Source: Chloroflexi bacterium HGW-Chloroflexi-6
Lineage (GTDB): Bacteria > Chloroflexota > Anaerolineae > Anaerolineales > Villigracilaceae
Direction: 5' to 3'
NCBI GenBank assembly: GCA_002840685.1
Contig: PHBU01000007.1
Location: 1 to 64,000 of the forward strand
Length of the DNA: 64,000 nt
Every line of letters starts with the position of its first letter. Position 1 is the first letter of the stretch. The notes below the pieces were generated by a model. It saw nothing but the letters and a program-made list of their open reading frames with translations, searched no databases and was not told where the DNA came from. The position numbers and the translations under genes are program-made. This document shows, in pieces, positions 18,680-26,198 of this stretch.

Positions 18680-19805
18680 TTTTTATGCTTATCCAGTCAT
18701 TAAGGTTTTTTACGGCGGATTCGATTTCTTGGTAGGTAATGTCATTGATAAAAATACAGTTGCCCAGCGAATCGGGCATGGGTACGCGCTGGTAGCCATT
18801 ACGGTGCTCGACGCGCTCCAGCAGGGATTGCCACATCAGGCCGGCATCGAGAACATCTGTGTTTAGAACGATTCCCAGCTGACCGATCAGGTTGAAAATC
18901 CGGCAGGTTTCCTGCTCCGAGAGCAGATCCCGTCCGCGGGCGATCAGGGTTGAGATAACGATATCGAGCAGAACGGCTTCACCGTGCAGCAGGTGGGCTT
19001 CGTGGCGGGTTTCGAGTCCATAACTGAAGGTGTGTCCAAAATCGACCTTGCGCGCCAGGTTTTCTTCGTACAGGTTGGGCTCAAGTTCCTCGAGCATGCC
19101 GCTGATGGCGCGGTTGAGAATTTCTCCGCCGCGTTCATCCTGAAAGTTGATCGCGGCGCTCTGCGCCCCGTGATATTCGAGCAGGCTGAACAAGCCGGTG
19201 TCTTTGATGACGGCCAGTTTGATGATCTCGCAGATCCCGTTCAGGATGTGACGGCGGGGCAGGGTCTTCAAAAAGTCCCGATCGAGGAAGACCCGCAGCG
19301 GCGGCTCGAACGAGCCCAAACGATTTTTGTGACCGTTGAAATTGATGCCGGTTTTGATGCCGACCGAAGCGTCGATGTAACCCATCAGCGTGGTCGGAAC
19401 TTTGATGTGCGGCACGCTGCGGCGGTAACTGCTGGCGATGAAGCCGACCACGTCGGTCAGCACCCCGCCGCCGACGGCGATGATCGGTTCGTCGCGGCGG
19501 TGGATGGGGAAGGAATCCAATTCGTACAGGATGCCGAGATAGGCATCGACTGTTTTGTTTTCCTCGCCGCCGGGGAAGGTGATGATTTTTGCTTCGATCT
19601 CGTGGTGGGCGAAATAGCTGTGGATCTTGTCCCCGTAGAAGCGGGCGACGTTGCCATCGACGACAACAAACCTGCGTCCGCCCCGGATCTTGCCTACCGA
19701 TAAAAGGGCTTCGTTTTGCAGTTCGAACAGGTTCGGGGCGTTGACGATCTCGTATTCTATTGGGCGCTGGTAAACAACGCGCCAGCGGCTGGTTCCACTG
19801 GTCAT
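18657..19805 (-). CDS. sedoheptulose-7-phosphate cyclase / 3-dehydroquinate synthase superfamily enzyme (2-epi-5-epi-valiolone-synthase-like)
   Basis: EPIIAVGGGVLTDVVGFIASSYRR, VPTTLMGYIDASVGIKTGINFNGHKNRLGSFEPP, MLEELEPNLYE, DFGHTFSYGLE, LLHGEAVLLD; start chosen at MTSGTSRW. Confidence 0.8.
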   Translation of the reverse strand: MTSGTSRWRVVYQRPIEYEIVNAPNLFELQNEALLSVGKIRGGRRFVVVDGNVARFYGDKIHSYFAHHEIEAKIITFPGGEENKTVDAYLGILYELDSFPIHRRDEPIIAVGGGVLTDVVGFIASSYRRSVPHIKVPTTLMGYIDASVGIKTGINFNGHKNRLGSFEPPLRVFLDRDFLKTLPRRHILNGICEIIKLAVIKDTGLFSLLEYHGAQSAAINFQDERGGEILNRAISGMLEELEPNLYEENLARKVDFGHTFSYGLETRHEAHLLHGEAVLLDIVISTLIARGRDLLSEQETCRIFNLIGQLGIVLNTDVLDAGLMWQSLLERVEHRNGYQRVPMPDSLGNCIFINDITYQEIESAVKNLNDWISIKNDPILER

Positions 19806-20284
19806 ACCACTTCCAGCCAATCTGGTTTCGCATCCAGCACCCGTCGGGCAACTTTTTGGGCGAGTTCCAGGTTGTGGTTCATGTAATTGCCGCATTGCTC
19901 GATGCTGGTATAGGGCACCGCCGTGGCGGTTAACATATCGTTGAAGATGTTCGCCAGCACGCTGCAAATTTTCTCCGAGCGGCCTTCGTTGAGCAGGACA
20001 ATGTAAAAACCGGTCTGGCAGCCCATGATGCCGATCGACAGGAAGTTTTCGGGCAGGTAGCGCTGCAAGCCTTCGAGCAGGAAATGCTCAACGGAATGTA
20101 ATTCAGTCGACGATAAATATTCGCCGGCATTCGGTTTGTTGACGCGCAGGTCGATGCAGTAGGCCACATCGCCGCTTTTGCCAGGGTTGGCCGAGCGCAG
20201 CTTGACGCGCGGCGCTTTGAGCAGGCGATGATCCAGTTCGCCAACGGTGCGGACGTCCCAGCCGAGTTGTTGGATGTTGATCAT
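19802..20284 (-). CDS. luxS: S-ribosylhomocysteine lyase
   Basis: ELDHRLLKAPRVKL, DLRVNKPN, HSVEH zinc motif, MGCQTGFYIVL, QCGNYMNHNLELAQKVA. Confidence 0.88.
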   Translation of the reverse strand: MINIQQLGWDVRTVGELDHRLLKAPRVKLRSANPGKSGDVAYCIDLRVNKPNAGEYLSSTELHSVEHFLLEGLQRYLPENFLSIGIMGCQTGFYIVLLNEGRSEKICSVLANIFNDMLTATAVPYTSIEQCGNYMNHNLELAQKVARRVLDAKPDWLEVV

Positions 20285-20305
20285 GGTGACTCCTATTTTT
20301 TTATA

Positions 20306-20427
20306 TGTCATTGCGAGCCCCGCAAGGGCGAAGCAATCTCCCGTTTAGCGGACGAAACTGGTCGAAAAGCAAATACCGTTTTATCGGAGATTGCTTCAGC
20401 GGTAAAGACCGCCGCTTCGCAATGACA
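20306..20427. repeat. TGTCATTGCGAG-type inverted-repeat element (MITE/REP-like)
   Basis: TGTCATTGCGA...GAAGCAATCTCC ... GGAGATTGCTTC...TCGCAATGACA. Confidence 0.8.
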
Positions 20428-20440
20428 TCAAGTTCGTGAA

Positions 20441-21679
20441 TTAAACAAATTGCGACAAGTGCCGGTAGCTGTCGGCCAAAGCCTTTTGCCACGATTCGAC
20501 GTGGTGGTAGAGCTCGACCGAGCCATAGCCGGAGAATCCGTTCTCGGTCAGGGCCTTGAAGCTGGCGGCGAGATCGAGCGTGCCTTCACCGGGAATCTCG
20601 TGGAAGTGAACGATTCCCGTCAGGGTGTTGGCGACCATTTTATCGACCAGTTGCGGGCCGCGCACGCCGCGCAAATAGCCGAGGATGGGTTTGGTGCGTT
20701 CGAGCACATCATAACTCAGACCGGGGACGGAGATCAGGTAGGTGAAAAACTCATCGTCGAAGGGGGATGCGCCAGCGTAGAGGCCGGGGTAGTGGACAAT
20801 TTCGGGGGATTTCTGGATTCCGGCCTCGGCCAGGAGCGCATCCAGCCGTTTGCGTTGGGCGAGGCCGGGGGTCTGGTCGCAGAAATAGCGCGGGAAATGC
20901 CGGTCGAGCAGGGCATAATCCGCTGTTTCGGGGAAATAAACGAGATAGGATGCAAAATCGAGGTCGAAGGACAGGTCCTGGGCGTCTTTGACGATCTTCA
21001 GGTTGTAGCCCTGGCGGGCGTCTGAGATGTGCAGGTAGCGGGTAAAGGGCGCGGCTTGGGCCAGGGTTTCGATGTAGTTTTTCTCGGAGCAGTAGGCGTG
21101 GGTGATATCGACGTGCAGTTGGAAGCGCGGCGAGTTGATCTCGTTGATCAGCGACAGGCCCTGTTCCATCGTTTCGATGAACATGCCGGGTTCCGGTTCG
21201 ATCAGCAGGGTGATGTCTTCATCGTCTCGGATCTCGGCGATGCACTGTTGGATGCTGTCGATGAGCAGTTCGCGCGGGTTGACGGATGGGTTGCTGACGT
21301 GCTCGTCGCGGATAAATCCGCTGCCGAAGGTGACCAGGTCCACACCCAGTTGGCGGGCAACGTGGATGCCGCGCTTGACCAGGGCGATGCGCCGTTTGCG
21401 CCCGGCCAGGTCGGGGGCCATCAGGGACGGTTCGTGCGGGCGCTGGGGGGTGAAAAAGTGCGAGGCGGTTGCCACACAGGCGGCCCTGACGCGGCCCGCG
21501 TCGAGGCGCTTTTTGACCGCGGCGAGCGTTTCGTCGGAGATATCGAAAGCGTTGAACTGGTCGCGGTGAAAGGAAATTTCGATGCCGGGGTAACCGGCCT
21601 TGTCGACTTCATCGATCGCGGTCAGGAAATCGAGATTGGTCAGGCCGAAGGTGCTGTAACTGAGTTGGATCTTGCCCAT
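20441..21679 (-). CDS. TIM-barrel sugar phosphate isomerase/epimerase family protein
   Basis: IQLSYSTFGLTNLDFLTAIDEVDKAGYPGIEISF; xylose-isomerase-like TIM barrel; start chosen near MGKIQLSY. Confidence 0.75.
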   Translation of the reverse strand: MGKIQLSYSTFGLTNLDFLTAIDEVDKAGYPGIEISFHRDQFNAFDISDETLAAVKKRLDAGRVRAACVATASHFFTPQRPHEPSLMAPDLAGRKRRIALVKRGIHVARQLGVDLVTFGSGFIRDEHVSNPSVNPRELLIDSIQQCIAEIRDDEDITLLIEPEPGMFIETMEQGLSLINEINSPRFQLHVDITHAYCSEKNYIETLAQAAPFTRYLHISDARQGYNLKIVKDAQDLSFDLDFASYLVYFPETADYALLDRHFPRYFCDQTPGLAQRKRLDALLAEAGIQKSPEIVHYPGLYAGASPFDDEFFTYLISVPGLSYDVLERTKPILGYLRGVRGPQLVDKMVANTLTGIVHFHEIPGEGTLDLAASFKALTENGFSGYGSVELYHHVESWQKALADSYRHLSQFV

Positions 21680-21856
21680 CGTTCCTCCATTCGATTGTCG
21701 AAAAAAGCACAAATCAAACTGCCATTCTATTGAGTTATCAGGTTAGGGTCAAGGGTTGTTTTTCTATCACCCCTGTTGAAACGGACAGACATCTGCCGGC
21801 CGGTACTGGTGACTTTGCCAGACGTGATAATTGCTGTCGAGAAAAATCAAAATCTT

Positions 21857-21961
21857 AACCACGACCCCGCCCAGAACACGGGGCAAGCGGACACCACGAG
21901 ACACAAAGGAAAACCTTTTTAGCTTTTCCTTTGTGTTGCCTTGTGCTCCTTTGTGGTTAAA
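21857..21961 (+). repeat. ~105 bp palindromic element copy A (TTAACCAC...ACACAAAGGAAAACC...GTGGTTAA)
   Basis: Terminal and internal inverted repeats; second copy inverted at 24534-24636. Confidence 0.8.
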
Positions 21962-21998
21962 AAAGTTTTACCGAAATGGACAGACATCCGCCGGTTGG

Positions 21999-23759
21999 TT
22001 AGGGAGCCAAGCTCGTTTCGGCCGAGTCTGAGCCTTCTCCGAGGGCGTTGACGGCGCTGACCACATAAAAATACGAACTGCCTGCTTCTGCCTGGGTATC
22101 CACGTATTCGGGAGTTTGAATTCCTGTTTCAAGCACTGTGTAAGGCCCGCCAGATTCGGTGGAACGCTTAACGTTATAGGATTCTGCCAGCGCTGAAAAC
22201 TCCCAAGTGACGATCAACTGGCCGGCAGGGTTGCTCCTTACTTTCAGATCGGTGGGTTTGGCCGGGATTTTTGAATTCTGCTGGGCGCCCTCCCAGGTGA
22301 AAGTTGCCACCGACTCGCCTGGGAGCGTGTAAGCCAAAAACCGGTCCCCCCAACGGAGGGCAAAGGCCTTCTCCTTGCTGCCGGTGTTGGAGGCGATCAA
22401 CACTTTGGAGCCATCCGGGTTCAGGAAGGCCACGCTTTCGAGCCCTTCATAGGTGAACGACGATGAAGCGATGCGATAAGCGCCAGGCGCAACGAATTTA
22501 CTGGCGTGCCCAAACGAGAAATAATCAGCATTGAAGGTAAACCCGGATTCTAAGGCAGGGTCTATTGCCACAAAGCCGTAGCAATTGCCGCACCCGCCGT
22601 TGTGCGGGCCATAAGATGTGTCCAGGGCCAGGTTCCACAGGATGACCGTTTTGGCCCAGTTGCGCGTGGAACCTGTTACCAGTTCCTTCACATCGCGTTT
22701 CAGTTGCGCGCCAAAGCCGGGAATCCAGGCGCCGCTGCTACATTCGGTGAAATAAATATCCCGGTCGGGGTGGGCTTCATGCACCAGCCCCTGGGCGATG
22801 ACCGTCCCGCCGTAGCAATGGAAGGCCGAACCGGCGATGTAGGCTTTGGCCTGAGGATCGTCGAGAACGGCGATCGGGTAGTCCGGTTCGTCCCAGTTGT
22901 GATCCCAGATAATGATCTTTGTATCCAGCCCGGCAGCCTCAAAGGCTGGCCCCAAATGGTTCTTGACGAATTCGGCAGCTTCCTCCGGCTCCATGCGCAT
23001 GCCGGGATAGGAATGCGGCTCGAAGTGGGGCTCATTTTGCAAGGTGATGGCGTAAACCGGGATATTTTCAGCCTGATAAGCCTGAATGAACTTCACGAAA
23101 TAATTGGCATAAACCGAATAGTATTCGGGCAACAACTTGCCATTGCCGAGCGCGTCGCTGGATTTCATCCAGGCTGGCGCGCTCCAGGGCGAAGCCATGA
23201 TCTTCAGGTCCGGGTTGAGTTTTAGGGCATCCTGGAGGGCAGGGATGATGTAAGCCTGGTCGTGTTCGACCGAAAAGTTTGCCAGCTCAGGGTCGGTTTG
23301 GCCGGCGGGCATGTCATCGTAGGTGTACGGGTCGCCGTGCACAAAATCGCTGGCTCCCATCGGGATGCGCGTGATGCTGACCCCGATGCCTTCGGTTGGG
23401 GAAAACAAGGCCGACATGACGTTTGCCCGCTGGGTTTCTGACAATTGGGTATAGATCAGCCAGGCCGAAGAATCGGTCATCGACGCGCCAAACCCGTCCA
23501 TTTGTTGGTAGGGATTGTTTTCGTTAACCTGGATGATCTTCGCAGCCTCGACCGGCTGGAGTTCAAAGGCGAGATCCGGCTGCGGCTCCAACAATTTGGA
23601 TTGGTCGGCCGTGGTCAGCCAGACTTGAACCGGCACGCTTTGCACCGGGGTCGCGGTCGGCGCGGGCGCGGTGACGGTTGCGGCGGGAGCGTCTGCTGCT
23701 GGGGCAGCGCAGGCGGCGAGCAAAACGGTCAGGATGATGAGTTGGGCGATGCGTTTCAT
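21999..23759 (-). CDS. glycoside hydrolase family 30 lipoprotein with C-terminal Fn3-like domain
   Basis: LLAACAAPAA lipobox; NPYQQMDGFGASMTDSSAWLI; TLQNEPHFEPHSYPGMRM; C-terminal PTDLKV..VTWEFSALAESYNVKRS. Confidence 0.9.
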   Translation of the reverse strand: MKRIAQLIILTVLLAACAAPAADAPAATVTAPAPTATPVQSVPVQVWLTTADQSKLLEPQPDLAFELQPVEAAKIIQVNENNPYQQMDGFGASMTDSSAWLIYTQLSETQRANVMSALFSPTEGIGVSITRIPMGASDFVHGDPYTYDDMPAGQTDPELANFSVEHDQAYIIPALQDALKLNPDLKIMASPWSAPAWMKSSDALGNGKLLPEYYSVYANYFVKFIQAYQAENIPVYAITLQNEPHFEPHSYPGMRMEPEEAAEFVKNHLGPAFEAAGLDTKIIIWDHNWDEPDYPIAVLDDPQAKAYIAGSAFHCYGGTVIAQGLVHEAHPDRDIYFTECSSGAWIPGFGAQLKRDVKELVTGSTRNWAKTVILWNLALDTSYGPHNGGCGNCYGFVAIDPALESGFTFNADYFSFGHASKFVAPGAYRIASSSFTYEGLESVAFLNPDGSKVLIASNTGSKEKAFALRWGDRFLAYTLPGESVATFTWEGAQQNSKIPAKPTDLKVRSNPAGQLIVTWEFSALAESYNVKRSTESGGPYTVLETGIQTPEYVDTQAEAGSSYFYVVSAVNALGEGSDSAETSLAP

Positions 23760-23801
23760 GGGTTTTCTCCTATGACAAGTATCCCCCAGCGTTGTTTTTG
23801 T

Positions 23802-24137
23802 TTAAGCGATTTTTTCGAGATTTTTAATCAGTTCTGGCAGATCGTTTTTGACAATGGCCCACAGGATGTCAAAATCAATCGAGTCGTAGCCGTGGATCAG
23901 GCGGTTGCGCAGGCTGATAATTTGTCCCCAGGCTATTTCAGGATGCGCTTCCTGTATTTCTTCGGGCACACGATTGGCCGCTTCGCCGATGATTTCGAGC
24001 AGGCGGGTTAATGCCAGATCCAACAAGCGGTCATTGTCCAAATCGGCGCGCTGCCTGTCTTGTGAAATTGTTAGCGCCTCGCGGGCATAATCCAGCATCT
24101 GGCGGACAGGCAAAACATCACGCCGCGACATATTCAA
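23802..24137 (-). CDS. hepT: HepT-like (DUF86) component of an MNT/HepT system
   Basis: RNRLIHGYDSID RX4-6H motif; overlaps an MNT gene. Confidence 0.85.
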   Translation of the reverse strand: MNMSRRDVLPVRQMLDYAREALTISQDRQRADLDNDRLLDLALTRLLEIIGEAANRVPEEIQEAHPEIAWGQIISLRNRLIHGYDSIDFDILWAIVKNDLPELIKNLEKIA

Positions 24138-24417
24138 CCGCTTCTTCCTGAACCTGCTTGCGGAAATAAGGGCTTAAAAAGCCGGTCGTATTTAAATCCA
24201 CTTTGCGGCCAAGAATATCGGAGAGTTCTTCTTGCATGGCAAAAAATGCCAGACCGGGAGTGTATCCCGCCTCGAACTCGACCAACACGTCCACATCGCT
24301 GGTTGGGGTGAAATCATCCCGCACGACAGAACCGAAAAATGCCAGCCGACGAATGTGATTGCGGCGGCAAAACTCGGACAATTTCTGGCGTGGGATTGGG
24401 ATTTTCAGCGTGTCCAT
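24118..24417 (-). CDS. mntA: MNT-domain minimal nucleotidyltransferase antitoxin
   Basis: LAFFGSVVRDDFTPTSDVDVLVEF. Confidence 0.87.
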   Translation of the reverse strand: MDTLKIPIPRQKLSEFCRRNHIRRLAFFGSVVRDDFTPTSDVDVLVEFEAGYTPGLAFFAMQEELSDILGRKVDLNTTGFLSPYFRKQVQEEAVEYVAA

Positions 24418-24533
24418 GCTTAGATTATAGCAAAATTGGCAATAAACCTACTACCGAAACGGACAGACATCCGCCGCTTGGTACTGGTGACTTTGCCAGC
24501 CGTGATAATTGCCGCCGAGCGGGACAAAATATT

Positions 24534-24636
24534 AACCACAACGGGCACAAAGTAACACAAAGGAAAAGCTAGAAAGGTTTTCCTTTGTGTCCCGTGGTGT
24601 CCGCTTGCCCCGTGTTCTTTGCGGGGTCGTGGTGAA
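24534..24636 (-). repeat. ~105 bp palindromic element copy B, inverted relative to copy A
   Basis: ACCACGACCCCGC..GAACACGGGGCAAGCGGACACCACG.GACACAAAGGAAAACC shared with copy A on the opposite strand. Confidence 0.8.
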
Positions 24637-24643
24637 AATGTCT

Positions 24644-26128
24644 TTACCGAAACGGACAGACATCCGCCGGTTGGTACTGGTGACTTTGCATGCCATGATA
24701 ATCGCTGCCGAGCGGAATAAGAATCTCAGGGTGGGCGTCGGCATATGCGATGGCGGCGGCGCAGGCCTCGTACATCAGTCCGCTGGACTGGTAGGCGTTC
24801 CAGAAATCGGTCGCCATCTCAACGTAGGGGTGGCCGGGGCTTTCAACCGGGAATTTCTCTTGCAGGGTGGCGTATTTGACCTGGGCTGCCTCCGTTTCGC
24901 CGAGGAAGCTGTGCAGGATGACCATGCGGTAGTAGGCGTAGGCAGCCAGCCGCGGGTATTCGGCGGGATCGGGAGCGGGAGGTGTTGGGGTTGGTTGTGT
25001 TGAATTGTTGAGTCCGTTTAACCAGGCATATTGCAAATTCTGTCTGATTTCAGAAGAATAGGTTTTGAGCTCGGCGTTGAAAATTGCTTGTTGGTAAAGT
25101 TCAATCGCCTTGTCATACTCTTGCTGGGAAAGTGCCAAATCACCATCCTGAATGCTCTGAAACCGAAACTCCGGTTCTGCGAATTCTCTATGTCCAGGCT
25201 CATAGTTTTTCCCATTCCAGGAATAAACAGTTCGCTCATTGCGCCAGGGTAAACCATCATGGTAGATGGACCAAACTGGAATTCCGCTATCCAGTATTAG
25301 TTCTTGGACAAAATCATTATTGATATCTGTATAATGAATTTTTCCGGTTGCTTCTACCCAAATTCTGCCTGAATCTGGATAATCTTTATCGCCAGAAACC
25401 AACAAATTAGCAAATCTTTCCCCATTCCAGGCGTAAATTTGGTATGTATGTCCTCCTTGTGACAAAACCCCTGTCAAGAGGGTCATTTCGGGAATATTGT
25501 CCAGGTTTATATCTTTAACGGAGAATATGCTTGCTGGATGTAGGTAGCCATCTGGTTCCAAAAATAAAAGTTTCTCGTATTTCCCGTTTTTGCACCCAAA
25601 GATATAGAACCATATTGCTCCCATGGCTATTTCTGGTTCGCCATCGTTTGTTAAATCTTGCAGAAGAACATCATGAATATCATTTGCTTGTGGCGATTTT
25701 GCGGCATCATACAGCGCTTTTGCACCATATTGATTGAGAAAATTTAATAAATTTTCTTCTGCGTTCCACCGATTTTCTTTTTTCTCGAAGGATAAATCAA
25801 GAAATTCAAGATCGGCGTTTTCTGCAGATGTAACTTTTGGGCACTCTGCCTTTGGCGCGGGCGTGGCGGTGACAATTGTGCGCACATCGAAGGTTGGGGT
25901 GAAGGTGGGGATGATTGGCAGGCCTGGAATAGGAGTAATGGTATTACTTGACTTGGGCGTGTGTGACGGAATGAGCGTTTTGGTTGGCCCGGGAGTTCTG
26001 CTTGGTCGCCGGGTTCTGGTTGCCTCTGTGGAAGGGCCTGGGCTGGCGGCGGGGATGTCCACTGTTGGGGCGGAGCAGGCCGAGAGCAAAATTGTAAGAG
26101 TGACAAAAAAGATAAAAAGTCGTTTCAT
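24644..26128 (-). CDS. lipoprotein of unknown function with FG-GAP/TPR-like character
   Basis: MKRLFIFFVTLTILLSACSAPT lipobox; Pro/Thr linker; GDLALSQQEYDKAIELYQQAI. Confidence 0.6.
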   Translation of the reverse strand: MKRLFIFFVTLTILLSACSAPTVDIPAASPGPSTEATRTRRPSRTPGPTKTLIPSHTPKSSNTITPIPGLPIIPTFTPTFDVRTIVTATPAPKAECPKVTSAENADLEFLDLSFEKKENRWNAEENLLNFLNQYGAKALYDAAKSPQANDIHDVLLQDLTNDGEPEIAMGAIWFYIFGCKNGKYEKLLFLEPDGYLHPASIFSVKDINLDNIPEMTLLTGVLSQGGHTYQIYAWNGERFANLLVSGDKDYPDSGRIWVEATGKIHYTDINNDFVQELILDSGIPVWSIYHDGLPWRNERTVYSWNGKNYEPGHREFAEPEFRFQSIQDGDLALSQQEYDKAIELYQQAIFNAELKTYSSEIRQNLQYAWLNGLNNSTQPTPTPPAPDPAEYPRLAAYAYYRMVILHSFLGETEAAQVKYATLQEKFPVESPGHPYVEMATDFWNAYQSSGLMYEACAAAIAYADAHPEILIPLGSDYHGMQSHQYQPADVCPFR

Positions 26129-26198
26129 GTTTGGCCCTCGTTCAATCAAAAAGAGGAAAGAAGAAAGCATCCGTTCTCTTTCTTCTTTCCTCTTACAT

